Source: Fidelibacterota bacterium (GTDB lineage Bacteria; Fidelibacterota; Marinisomatia; SCGC-AAA003-L08; TS1B11). Taken from it: DNA of 64,000 nt. Made by a program: the position numbers and the translations under genes. Shown one piece after another: positions 51,169 through 59,818 of this stretch (its first letter is position 1; the number at the start of each line of letters is the position of its first letter). The notes under the pieces are model-generated. The model had not been told where the DNA came from and did not search any database. It saw only the letters and a list, made by a program, of their open reading frames with translations. Location of the stretch: contig SCKJ01000003.1 of the NCBI GenBank assembly GCA_004124875.1, positions 220,654-284,653 of the forward strand, given 5' to 3'.

Positions 51169-52428
51169 TCACTCCCGCACCTGTCCATTACCGAAGGCGA
51201 TATGCTTTTTGATCGTCAGGTGCTCTATGCCCATGGGGCCAAAAGCGTGGAGCTTGCTGGTTGAAATGCCGATCTCAGCGCCCATGCCGAGCTGCCCGCC
51301 GTCATTGAAGCGGGTAGAGGCGTTGACCAGCACCAGCGAGCTGTGCACTTCGCCGATAAAGCGCAGCCCGGCGCTCTCGTCCTCAGTGACAATGGTCTCC
51401 GTGTGGTCCGAGCCGTACTGCCTGATGTGGGCCACAGCCTGCGCGTAGTCTTCTACTACTTTCACGGCGAGAATCATGGCGAGGTATTCTTCACCCCAAT
51501 CGGCCTCGGTTGCTGCTGTCATGCCCTCTGGCACGATTTCGAGCGATTGGGCACAGCCGCGCAGCTTAAGCCCGGCATCGCGCGCCAGGGAGGCAAATCG
51601 CGGCAGAAAATCATCGGCCACATCGGCATGGACCAGCAGCGTTTCGGCGGCGTTGCAGACACCCGGCCGGTGGACCTTGCTGTTCATGGCAATGTCCAGT
51701 CCCATGGCCAGATCGGCGTCCTTGTCGATATAGACATGGCAGACCCCCTTGTAGTGTTTCAAAACGGGCACCCGGGCATTGTCGTTGACGTAGCGGATGA
51801 GACTTTCGCCGCCCCGCGGAATGAGCAGGTCGATGGTCCCTTCCAGCTTGAGCAGTTGCTCGACCACTTCCCGGTCCGTGATGTTGATGACCTGCACGGC
51901 TCCCGGCGGACAGTTGTGGTGAGCCAGGGCCGCGTCGATCACTTTCGCCAGCGCAAGATTGGTGTTGAGGGCCTCCTTGCCCCCCCGCAGGATGACGGCG
52001 TTCCCGCTTTTCAGGCAGAGCGCTGCCGCATCGATGGTCACATTGGGGCGCGACTCATAGATAAAGGCGATGACGCCCAGGGGAATAGACATCTGGCCTA
52101 CCCGCAGCCCGTTGGGCCGGACAGTCATTTCACCCATCTTGCCCACGGGATCAGGCAGAGCCGATATCTCGTCCACGGCGCGGGCCAGAGCCGAGATACC
52201 ATCGGGCGTGAGGGTCAACCGGTCCATCATGGCGGCGGACAGTCCAGCCTTCGCGGCCTGATCGGTATCCAGCTTGTTGGCTGCGGAGATGGCCGCCGTT
52301 TCATCACGAAGCAGCTGTGCCAAGGTGGCAAGAATGGCATTTTTGGCCGCACTGGATGCCGATCCGATGTAGACGGTTGCAGCGGTTGCCGTCTGCCCCA
52401 GATGTTTTACATATTCGGTAACATTCAT
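51169..52428 (-). CDS. proA: Gamma-glutamyl phosphate reductase
   Basis: NADPH reduction of gamma-glutamyl phosphate to glutamate semialdehyde. 419 residues of the aldehyde-dehydrogenase fold, with IPLGVIAFIYESRPNVTIDAA, LCLKSGNAVILRGGKEA and the active Cys in VHRPGVCNAAETLLVH, which is the proA family signature. It starts in the TAATG overlap with proB (52428), so the two are translationally coupled. Confidence 0.94.
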   Translation of the reverse strand: MNVTEYVKHLGQTATAATVYIGSASSAAKNAILATLAQLLRDETAAISAANKLDTDQAAKAGLSAAMMDRLTLTPDGISALARAVDEISALPDPVGKMGEMTVRPNGLRVGQMSIPLGVIAFIYESRPNVTIDAAALCLKSGNAVILRGGKEALNTNLALAKVIDAALAHHNCPPGAVQVINITDREVVEQLLKLEGTIDLLIPRGGESLIRYVNDNARVPVLKHYKGVCHVYIDKDADLAMGLDIAMNSKVHRPGVCNAAETLLVHADVADDFLPRFASLARDAGLKLRGCAQSLEIVPEGMTAATEADWGEEYLAMILAVKVVEDYAQAVAHIRQYGSDHTETIVTEDESAGLRFIGEVHSSLVLVNASTRFNDGGQLGMGAEIGISTSKLHAFGPMGIEHLTIKKHIAFGNGQVRE

Positions 52429-53570
52429 TATGATTCCTCGGCTTTTTGGGGCAGTAGCACCAACTGCTCCCGGTGCACAACCTCGTTGAAAAAGTTGCTG
52501 CCCAATGTTTTGGCACTCTCATCGGAGGATAGCCCGGCGATGGCATTTAAGTCCTGCCACCCGTAATTGGTGATGCCGCGGGCAATAATCGCTCCCTTTA
52601 TCGTTGAAATGACAACAGGGTCCTGGGCGTCGAATTCGCCTTCAATACCGGTCACACCCGAGCTGAGCAGACTGGCCTTATGCCCCATGATAGCCCGCCT
52701 GGCGCCTTCGTCAATAATGATGGTCCCCTTCGTGTTCGCAGAATAGGCAATCCAGCGCTTCTTGAGCGGCATCCGCTTCGCCTCGGGGTAAAACAGCGTG
52801 CCTACCGGCTGCCCCTCAAATATTTTGTTGAGAATGCCGGGTGATGTGCCGTTGGCCAGCACCACGGGCACGCCCACATGATTGGTGGTCCTGATAGCCT
52901 GGAGCTTGGCGCGCATCCCGCCCGTGGAGAGCAGTTGCCCCTTGGCATGGGCATCGCTAATCATTTTGTCCGTGATGGCCGCGACCTCCGGAATGATCGA
53001 GCTGGAGGCATCGTTGGGATGACCATCGTACAGACCATCCACTGTGCTGAGGATGACCAGCAGATTGGCATCCAGCATACTGGCAACCTGGGCCGCCAGA
53101 GAGTCATTATCCCCGAAAGACATGTCCTCCGTGTAGATGGTGTCGTTTTCGTTCAGGATGGGCAGCACGCCCAATTTAAACAGTCCCTGAATGGTCTCCT
53201 TGATATTGAGGTAGCGGTGATGGTGCTGAAAGTCCTCCAGGTTGATCAGTATCTGGGCAATGGGTTGATCCAGTTTGCTGAAAATTTTTGCATACTCCGA
53301 GATAAGGTCCACCTGGCCAATGGCGGCCAACGACTGCTTGAGATGCCGGGGATAAAAACTGAGCTGCAGATTGAGCATGCTCTTGCCCATCAGCACGGCG
53401 CCGCTGGTGATCAGCAGCAGCTCGTTGCCTGCATGGACCAGCGCCATGATCTGCTCAGCGAGCCGCTCCACTCGTTCGGCAGTAAAGGCGCCATTTTTGG
53501 TGAGCACATGGCTGCCAATTTTTATGACAATGCGTTGGCGGGCCGGTTTTTCTAAGCTGTTTCTCATCAT
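52428..53570 (-). CDS. proB: Glutamate 5-kinase
   Basis: Phosphorylates glutamate, the feedback-regulated first step of proline synthesis. 380 residues including an amino-acid-kinase domain (RIVIKIGSHVLTKNGAF, LLITSGAVLMGKSML, LNENDTI, STGGMRAKLQA) and a C-terminal PUA domain from about 280 (KGTIIIDEGARRAIMGHKASLL). It is preceded by an unusual 200-base leader with an intrinsic terminator ending about 10 bases before the ATG; see 53582. Confidence 0.93.
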   Translation of the reverse strand: MMRNSLEKPARQRIVIKIGSHVLTKNGAFTAERVERLAEQIMALVHAGNELLLITSGAVLMGKSMLNLQLSFYPRHLKQSLAAIGQVDLISEYAKIFSKLDQPIAQILINLEDFQHHHRYLNIKETIQGLFKLGVLPILNENDTIYTEDMSFGDNDSLAAQVASMLDANLLVILSTVDGLYDGHPNDASSSIIPEVAAITDKMISDAHAKGQLLSTGGMRAKLQAIRTTNHVGVPVVLANGTSPGILNKIFEGQPVGTLFYPEAKRMPLKKRWIAYSANTKGTIIIDEGARRAIMGHKASLLSSGVTGIEGEFDAQDPVVISTIKGAIIARGITNYGWQDLNAIAGLSSDESAKTLGSNFFNEVVHREQLVLLPQKAEES

Positions 53571-53581
53571 CGCCTGTAAAT

Positions 53582-53614
53582 AAAAAACCCCGGATCAGTG
53601 TGCCCGGGGCTTTT
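53582..53614 (-). terminator. Intrinsic terminator directly before proB
   Basis: Reverse strand CCGGGG pairs CCCCGG: stem 53604-53609 with 53588-53593 around a 10-base loop, preceded by AAAAG and followed by TTTTTT (53587-53582). The T-run ends about 12 bases before the proB ATG at 53570. It may end transcription from the porin gene 170 bases upstream, or act as an attenuator for proBAC. No known riboswitch or T-box sequence was recognised in the leader. Confidence 0.75.
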
Positions 53615-53780
53615 GGAATGTTTTAACCTGTCTTGAACGACTAGCCGGAACTTTCCCCCTGGCACCCACATGGGCGGGCGCGAAACGGTCGTCGGTTATG
53701 GCGTTGAACAGTAGTCATAAGCGGCCCAAAGGTACTTCCCCACCATCCGAGGGGCAAAGGGTATGTTGATCTGCCCGCTA

Positions 53781-54656
53781 CTAAAAGGTAAATGTCATTT
53801 CCAGCGCCGCTTGGGATAAGGGCTCAAGATCTATATCCGTACCTGCGCGGTATTCGAACAGGATCAAGGCGCCCTCCGCAATACTGAACGAGGGCGAGAT
53901 CGTAGTCGTGCCTGCCTTGCCCAGCTGATCCTGGCGGAAAGTGACGCCAAACCTTCCAGGTGTCCAATTCACCATAAGCAGATAGCCCAGCTCCCCGGGC
54001 CCGTACCCTCCCTGGTTGACCTCGAGTCCTATCGTGACCTTTTCCATGCGAGTAATGGTGGCGTCAAAATCGATAATATTCTCGCCATCTCCCTTGAAGA
54101 TAGCAGAAAGTCCGGCCTCCACGCCAGCTATCCCTTTGTAGCCCAATCTGCCACCCAAAATGGGGTTATCCCCCAGGTTTGGGCCAATATCGTCGCTGTT
54201 AACCACGTATCCGATGAATTGAATATCCTGGGTGAAATCCCTGCTGTAGCTTATTCCCGTCAGGTTTAACGGCAGCGCATAGTCAAATACCAGCGAGTGT
54301 GAAAACTGGTACATGTCAGGTGCATCGATCATTTCAAATCCGATGGGAGCGTTAAACTTGCCAAATGAGATTCCCCAGAATGAGACATAAGCCTGCTCGA
54401 GTTCAGCCGAATCGATCAGGATATCCACATCGACCCGGAGTGATATCCCTTCATCTATCTGTTTCTCAAGGTCTATCTCCGCAACATCAAGGCTGAATCG
54501 AGGATTGATCGGTGAGGTTGTAGGGATCGCGATACTGCCATCAACAAAGCCCGAAATTGTCACGGTCTGGCCACCAAGCGGCGATAAAAAAACCGATGAA
54601 GCCAACAAGGCTCTCCCCGAAGCGCAAAAACCTGATTTTATGTTGTCCCAATACAT
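53781..54656 (-). CDS. Outer-membrane porin-like barrel (BBP2/OmpL-type)
   Basis: 291 residues. Signal (SGRALLASSVFLSPLGGQT) followed by FVDGSIAIPTTSPIN and a run of amphipathic strands: FSLDVAEIDLEKQIDE, EQAYVSFWGISFGKFNAPIGFEMIDAP, SLVFDYALPLNLTGISYSRDF. It ends ALEMTFTF, an aromatic-ended last strand. The pattern EQAYVSF..GKFNAPIGFE is typical of the BBP2 putative porin family, which often sits by amt and glnB. It is 62 bases downstream of glnB on the same strand, so it may admit ammonium or another nitrogen source. The role is inferred from position. Confidence 0.75.
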   Translation of the reverse strand: MYWDNIKSGFCASGRALLASSVFLSPLGGQTVTISGFVDGSIAIPTTSPINPRFSLDVAEIDLEKQIDEGISLRVDVDILIDSAELEQAYVSFWGISFGKFNAPIGFEMIDAPDMYQFSHSLVFDYALPLNLTGISYSRDFTQDIQFIGYVVNSDDIGPNLGDNPILGGRLGYKGIAGVEAGLSAIFKGDGENIIDFDATITRMEKVTIGLEVNQGGYGPGELGYLLMVNWTPGRFGVTFRQDQLGKAGTTTISPSFSIAEGALILFEYRAGTDIDLEPLSQAALEMTFTF

Positions 54657-54718
54657 GCCTGAAAAACCTCCTCTTTTGTTTGAGTTAACTGAGGATGAAA
54701 CGTTCTGATCGCAGCCGT

Positions 54719-55063
54719 TCAGCCAATTGCCGCTTCTCCCCTTTCACCTGTTCGAATCCTGATACATTCCTCAATTGGCAATATGAAAATCTTGCCCCTG
54801 CCGACGTCCCCTGCCCCTCTGGCAACTTCCGATATGGCATCGACTGCCACATCGACAAATTCGTCTGTAACGGCGATTTCCAGGCGCACCTTCTTGAGCA
54901 GCTTAATGTCATGAGCAATGCCTCGATAGACCTCATTAATAGGGATTTCCATCCCTTGGCCCAAGGCATTCGATACCGTGAATTTGTAGATTTTATTCTG
55001 CACGAGAGCCTCTTTGATGGATGGCAGCTCTTCAGGCTGAATGATCGCGATAATAAGTTTCAT
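54719..55063 (-). CDS. glnB: Nitrogen regulatory protein P-II
   Basis: Small trimeric signal protein that reads ATP/ADP and 2-oxoglutarate and controls the ammonium channel. 114 residues with MKLIIAIIQPEELPSIKEAL, T-loop GQGMEIPINEVYRG, LLKKVRLEIAVTDEFVD and the C-terminal GRGKIFILPIEECIRIRTGERG. Tyr46 is kept but residue 51, the usual uridylylation site, is His. The GlnD-type switch is therefore probably absent and control is by ligand only. It has a strong AGGAG site and follows amtB by 15 bases. Confidence 0.93.
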   Translation of the reverse strand: MKLIIAIIQPEELPSIKEALVQNKIYKFTVSNALGQGMEIPINEVYRGIAHDIKLLKKVRLEIAVTDEFVDVAVDAISEVARGAGDVGRGKIFILPIEECIRIRTGERGEAAIG

Positions 55064-55078
55064 TGCTCTGTTCTCCTT

Positions 55079-56431
55079 CTACTCTGCGGTGAAGATTTGG
55101 AACCCGGCATAAGACTCCATTCCATGTTCTCCGATATCCAATCCGAGGATCTCTTCTTCCTCGCTCACCCTCAACCCCACCGTGTGTTTGAGCGCGAGAA
55201 ATAGCAACATGCCCAGACCGAAGGCCCACACAAACGCGGCGCCGACGCCGATAAACTGACTGATCAGCTGATTGACACCCCCTCCGTAGAAGAGGCCGGT
55301 GTTGGAAGTTCCAATGTTCAGGACCGCCTCGGCGTTAAACAGCCCGCAGGCGAGCGTGCCCCAAACTCCGGCCACGGCATGTACGCTGACGGCCCCCACA
55401 GGATCGTCTATTTTGAAAATACGGTCAAGCGTCCATACGCTCAACACGACCAGCACTCCACCGATAAAACCTATCCATAAAGCGCCGGCCGGGGTAACCG
55501 TAAAGCACCCTGCGGTAATGGATACCAGTCCGCCCAAGGCGCCGTTGAGGCTCATGGTCAGATCAGGCTTTCCAAAGAATATCCAGGCCGTAGCAGTTGC
55601 TGAAATCGCCCCCATTGCCGCGGCCAGATTGGTCGTAACGGCCAACCGGCCAATAGAACCGTCACCTATGGTGGTGCTTCCAGCATTAAACCCGAACCAT
55701 CCAAACCACAGAATGAATACTCCCAGCGCCGCCAGGGGGATGTTGTGGCCGGGAATAGCGTTGGGTGATCCATCGCGGCGGTACTTGCCAATCCGCGGAC
55801 CCAGGACGATGGCTCCGGCCAGGGCAATCCATCCGCCAATGGAGTGAACGACTGTCGACCCGGCGAAGTCGGTGAACGGGCCGGTCGAGAGATTTTCAAG
55901 CCAGCCACCTCCTTCCAGCAACCCACCCCATGCCCAGGCGCCGAAAATCGGATAGATGAAGGCTGTAACGAAGACACTGTAGATCAAATATGACTTGAAT
56001 TGGGTCCGCTCAGCCATGGCTCCGGAAACAATGGTAGCAGCCGTAGCGGCAAACACGGTTTGAAAGAGCAGAAAAGTAAATTCCCAATCATTGCCCGTGA
56101 CGCCGCTAAGTCCGAAAAGGGTTGTGCCGAAAAAGCCGTTGGAAACCCCGAACATAAGCCCAAATCCCAACAGGAAGTAGGCCACCGAGCCGACAGAGAA
56201 GTCCATCACATTTTTCATGAGGATATTGACTGCGTTCTTCGCGCGCGTCATACCGGTTTCCAGCAGGGCAAAGCCGGCCTGCATGAAAAAAACCAGAAAT
56301 GCCGCCAGGATCGTCCAGACCACATTCAGGTTGGCCTGAACGTCTTCAGGTGTCATGGGTTCGCTCTCTCCCGCAGCGAGAGAGATGGCGGGGAGAACCA
56401 AGGGGCTAAACAGCGCCGCAATCTTAAGCAT
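55079..56431 (-). CDS. amtB: Ammonium transporter
   Basis: Inner-membrane ammonium/ammonia channel of 450 residues. A signal-like N-terminus (FSPLVLPAISLAAG) is followed by 11 membrane segments. Family sequence: FFMQAGFALLETGMTRAKNAVNI, VHSIGGWIALAGAIVLGPRIGK (twin-His region) and VSVHAVAGVWGTLACGLF. AAGGAG precedes the ATG. Transcribed first in the amtB-glnB-porin order. PII would plug the channel at high nitrogen. Confidence 0.95.
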   Translation of the reverse strand: MLKIAALFSPLVLPAISLAAGESEPMTPEDVQANLNVVWTILAAFLVFFMQAGFALLETGMTRAKNAVNILMKNVMDFSVGSVAYFLLGFGLMFGVSNGFFGTTLFGLSGVTGNDWEFTFLLFQTVFAATAATIVSGAMAERTQFKSYLIYSVFVTAFIYPIFGAWAWGGLLEGGGWLENLSTGPFTDFAGSTVVHSIGGWIALAGAIVLGPRIGKYRRDGSPNAIPGHNIPLAALGVFILWFGWFGFNAGSTTIGDGSIGRLAVTTNLAAAMGAISATATAWIFFGKPDLTMSLNGALGGLVSITAGCFTVTPAGALWIGFIGGVLVVLSVWTLDRIFKIDDPVGAVSVHAVAGVWGTLACGLFNAEAVLNIGTSNTGLFYGGGVNQLISQFIGVGAAFVWAFGLGMLLFLALKHTVGLRVSEEEEILGLDIGEHGMESYAGFQIFTAE

Positions 56432-56814
56432 ATGGGCTCCTTTACTCTATCCAGTGGTGAAAATTCAAACTCAAAAATACAAACATTATCTGTATATGAC
56501 CTAATAATTTATTGTCTAGAAATCATATGTCCTAAATAAATACTGTTATATTATCGGTATACCTAAATAATAATTTATCGAATGATGCTACCTGATGGTG
56601 CTTTCGCACGCTGTAAGATGGGGCGTAAAATGGGATCATACGCCGGTTCTGTACCGCCATCGAGCGGCGCGTATGGCCCGCCTTGATGGCGTATTGAACG
56701 AGGTGGGCTTCGCCTGTGAGGTGCAGAAAAACAGCGGCTTCAGGAAAAAAGTCGTCTGCTGGCACTGGCCATTAAGGCCCGGGCTTCAGCAACCCGGCAA
56801 ACATCCAGCCAGCC
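56432..56814. other. AT-rich upstream region of amtB and unassigned sequence
   Basis: About 380 bases. The part next to amtB (56440-56600) is markedly AT-rich and is likely its promoter region, but I cannot fix a nitrogen-type (sigma-54) GG/GC site. Bases 56600-56800 contain a forward open frame reading about 110 codons; it lacks any recognised family and overlaps the remnant at 56815, so I do not call it. Confidence 0.5.
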
Positions 56815-56919
56815 TCAAGGCTGCGTGTAGACCGGGACGAAATCTTCAGGGAAGACGCCGTAGAAGGCCGCCACACGGAACACCCGCCGGCGGCGAAGCT
56901 CGGCGATTAAGGCTGAGAG
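56815..56919 (-). pseudogene. Remnant of a TolB-TPR family N-terminus
   Basis: Thirteen bases after the stop of the family gene at 56933, the reverse strand reads LSALIAELRRRRVFRVAAFY, then drifts (GVFPEDFVPV) to a TGA at 56815. It is nearly identical to the start module of the intact member beginning at 58765. It is on the same strand and at the same relative place as the remnant beside 22914. Confidence 0.7.
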
Positions 56920-56932
56920 GGGGGGGAGGGCA

Positions 56933-58765
56933 TTAGCGGCTTGGATAATTCATTTTTTCGAGAAGACGCTGAAACCGGCGATGATCGCGCAAGCCTTCAT
57001 ACTCGATACCTAGCGGCTCGAAGGCAATTCTGGTATCGTGCTCTCTCAGCCCCCGCTCCAGCCAATTCAATGCTTTCTCATTTTGCCCCAACCATGCATA
57101 TAGCCGCGCGAATCGGGTGGGATGAACGTAACCTGCTAATGAATCTGCAATAGCCCATTCCAACTGCGTAAGCCAATAACCTTCCTTCCCACTCTCCCTT
57201 ACTCTCAATACCAGTTCCGCCCGCTTCGCTGAATCCTGATAGGTTCCGGCGGCCTCTTGGATCATTCCGCTTTCCTGGTAGGCCGCTCGCAAAACAACAA
57301 ACGCCCGGATAAAATCAGGATCGGTATCCAACACACCCCTGCATATTTCGATGGCGCGTTCAAATTGACGGGCACTGATGTATTGCTCTGCCCATGCCGT
57401 CTTCTTGCCAAGCTCTAATGGATTTCTACGTACGTCCTCTTCGCCATGGGAGATAGCTTTATCGTACTGCCCAAGTGCCGAATGAAAAAATTTATCCCCG
57501 AGATAGTTCCCCAATTCCTCGGCCTTATCAAAATAGCGCCGGGCCAGGGCCCAATCTAGATCATAGAGAAATGCCACCCATCCCAACATTATGTGCCCCC
57601 GAATATTATCCGGGTCCAGCTCAATGGCCTTGGTGGCATATTCCCTTACAAGGGGAAAACCATCAATGGAGCGGATATGGTCTAGCGACTGGGAAAGCGT
57701 AAAATACGCACCTGCCAGTGCGGCGTAGGCATCTGCATAGGTACTATCAATGCTGATGGCCCTGAGATAATCGTCCTTAGCCTCTTCATTTGCTTTAATG
57801 GTGAATTTTTGTTTCTTGTAATGCCCCATATACAAAGCATCTACGGCATCCGGATGGACCACCGACACCGGCGCTGCAGGCCCACCCTCCTCTGGAGAGA
57901 AGGTTACCTTAATCTCAGCCGCAATGGCCTTGGCCACCTCATCGTGCAGTTCCAATATATCGCGCAGGTCACTTTCATAACTGTCCGTCCACAGGTTGCG
58001 CTCCGGCCGGGTGGCCACCAGCATGACCACAATGCCTACCCTGTCTCCAGCTCGAAAAACCGAGCCCTCGATGACGGCATCGACGTTCAACTCGGCGGCT
58101 ATTTCCGGAATAGGTTTGAGGTTGGCTTTGTAACTCATGGTGGAGGTTCGTCCAATGACCCGCAGGGCACTGATCTTTGATAGTTCTGCTGTCAATGCCT
58201 CCTGCATACCGTCAACGAAGTAGTCCTGCTCCGGGTCACCGCTGAGATTATCCAGCGGCAGCACGGCAATAGTCCGGATAAGACTCGTTCTGTCCCGGCC
58301 ATCCCCGCCCCAGCGCCCCCAGATGCCGAAGGCAAAGGCAATGAGGAATTCAATCACCAGCATGATCGCCAGAGCCCGGTTGCTGATTACGAGACGGCCG
58401 AAAGCCCACGCCAAGCCCATGGCCACGGGGAAGCCGAGGCCCAGCAGGATGATCAGTAGTCGGCTGACCCAAGGCGGGATACCCATGACCTCGAAGCTGC
58501 CGTCAATGATCTGGATGATGATGAAGGCGATGCCCGCATATACCACGGCTACCCGGATCACCCGGCGCAGCCTGCCCTCGGCGATAAAAAGGAGTAGAAT
58601 GATGACCAAGCTGCTGACCCAAGCGGGGATGTGAAAAAGCTCAAAGGTGGCGCCCACGGCGTGGAACAGGACGAAGGCGACCCCGGCGTACACCGCCGCC
58701 ACACGGAAGACCCGCCTGCGGCGGAGCTCGGCGATGAAGTCTGATAGTCTGGACGGTTGGCTCAT
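56933..58765 (-). CDS. Membrane TolB-like/TPR protein with duplicated N-terminal module
   Basis: 610 residues, no cyclase domain. The start module SRLSDFIAELRRRRVFRV with membrane segments at about 21-55 is followed by a second partial copy from near residue 64 (LRRVIRVAVVYAGIAFIIIQIIDGSFEVMG), so the membrane entry is doubled. The TolB-N-like region starts IRTIAVLPLDNLSGDPEQDYFVDGMQEALTAEL, with ERNLWTDSYESDL. TPRs fill the rest. It is the closest to the 22914 protein. Its remnant copy lies directly downstream. Promoter at 58789-58820. Confidence 0.87.
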   Translation of the reverse strand: MSQPSRLSDFIAELRRRRVFRVAAVYAGVAFVLFHAVGATFELFHIPAWVSSLVIILLLFIAEGRLRRVIRVAVVYAGIAFIIIQIIDGSFEVMGIPPWVSRLLIILLGLGFPVAMGLAWAFGRLVISNRALAIMLVIEFLIAFAFGIWGRWGGDGRDRTSLIRTIAVLPLDNLSGDPEQDYFVDGMQEALTAELSKISALRVIGRTSTMSYKANLKPIPEIAAELNVDAVIEGSVFRAGDRVGIVVMLVATRPERNLWTDSYESDLRDILELHDEVAKAIAAEIKVTFSPEEGGPAAPVSVVHPDAVDALYMGHYKKQKFTIKANEEAKDDYLRAISIDSTYADAYAALAGAYFTLSQSLDHIRSIDGFPLVREYATKAIELDPDNIRGHIMLGWVAFLYDLDWALARRYFDKAEELGNYLGDKFFHSALGQYDKAISHGEEDVRRNPLELGKKTAWAEQYISARQFERAIEICRGVLDTDPDFIRAFVVLRAAYQESGMIQEAAGTYQDSAKRAELVLRVRESGKEGYWLTQLEWAIADSLAGYVHPTRFARLYAWLGQNEKALNWLERGLREHDTRIAFEPLGIEYEGLRDHRRFQRLLEKMNYPSR

Positions 58766-58788
58766 CGTGATAATTCAGTTCACTGGCC

Positions 58789-58820
58789 GAATGTAAGGGG
58801 GAATCGACGGGATAGCAAAA
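58789..58820 (-). promoter_or_regulatory. Conserved TolB-TPR family promoter, copy 3
   Basis: Reverse strand TTTTGC, 18 bases, TTACATTC, ending 24 bases before the ATG at 58765. Same boxes and gap as before 24656 and 29921. Confidence 0.7.
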
Positions 58821-58927
58821 GCCCTGCTACTCCCGCCACTCCGGGACCGCCGGTGATAGATGCCCGTATTTCGTTTGACCCCAAGCCTCGCAGTGGCCTA
58901 ATATCCGCGAATACTCTTTACAGACGG

Positions 58928-59419
58928 ATGAGCGAAAACGGGGCCGCTGCAACCATGATCTGGAAAAAATGGGAAAAGTATTACGATGAAGGTCTGCTGG
59001 TGATGCGGCTCACGTTGGGACTGGGATTCATCTATTTCCACGGCTGGAGCAAGCTCATGGGCGGTCCCGAACGGTGGGAGCGGCTGGGCGGCGCCGTGTC
59101 CAACATCGGCATCGACTTTGGCCACACGTTTTTTGGCTTCATGGCCGCTTTCAGCGAAACCGTCGCCGCCCTGTGCATCGCGCTGGGGCTGTTCTTTCAG
59201 CCGATGCTGGCGTTGCTCAGCTTCACCATGATTCTGGCGGTACTCTCGCACGTGGCCAGTGGCAAGGGGAATCCCGGGAACGCGTTCAAGTTCGCCGGCG
59301 TCAGCCTGGGGCTTATCTTTACCGGTCCCGGCAAGTATAGCCTGGACGCCTGGCTTCAGCGCTGGCTGGAGGCCCGCCGGGGAGATTCCGATCAGTCCAA
59401 TGGAGCGGAGGAGAAGTAG
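58928..59419 (+). CDS. DoxX family membrane protein
   Basis: 164 residues from ATG at 58928 (another start at 58955 is possible; the longer frame from 58757 overlaps the divergent promoter and is unlikely). Four membrane segments, with EGLLVMRLTLGLGFIYFHGWSKLMGG, FFGFMAAFSETVAALCIALGLF and AVLSHVASGKGN. The GWSKL and FxExxxA pattern is the DoxX family. Members have been linked to redox complexes with thioredoxin-like partners, but this one stands alone. Role unknown. Confidence 0.87.
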   Translation: MSENGAAATMIWKKWEKYYDEGLLVMRLTLGLGFIYFHGWSKLMGGPERWERLGGAVSNIGIDFGHTFFGFMAAFSETVAALCIALGLFFQPMLALLSFTMILAVLSHVASGKGNPGNAFKFAGVSLGLIFTGPGKYSLDAWLQRWLEARRGDSDQSNGAEEK

Positions 59420-59818
59420 CCGGAGGAGCCTTTGCAAGAGGGCAGCGGCAGAAGCAGTAGCAGTAATCCGACGTCCGGCTTGAAATCAGAACCTTGAAAC
59501 CAGTCAGCTGGCGGATCGAAGGCGCTTCCTAGCTGCGGGCTCCGCCGGACGAACGGCTGCCATACGTCCCGGTCCAGCTCAAATATCACGGCCATTCAAA
59601 TCTGGCATGGCAATAATCGCTCCAGTAGCGAAGTTGGCAATGTGTGCGTAAATTTATCAGGCCTGCAGTCGGAAGTGCCGCTGCCTGCACGGCAGATTTC
59701 GAGTGCGGGACAGCCGTCGCTTGTGGGGTGAGAAAGGACATAGACCGCTATTTACGGAGGCGGTGCGCGCTGAAAGCGGCCATCGCTCCGGTAAGTGCTA
59801 TCATTTTAAATAATCCCC
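59420..59818. other. Intergenic region before the histidine kinase
   Basis: About 400 bases. No gene is seen. It includes short purine-rich text (GCGGCAGAAGCAGTAGCAG near 59440) and no identifiable promoter or riboswitch. Confidence 0.5.

Noticed and set aside
56595-56936. Forward frame near amtB
   Set aside because: It overlaps the family remnant on the other strand and ends in a run of Arg/Gly from GC-rich antisense; no domain.
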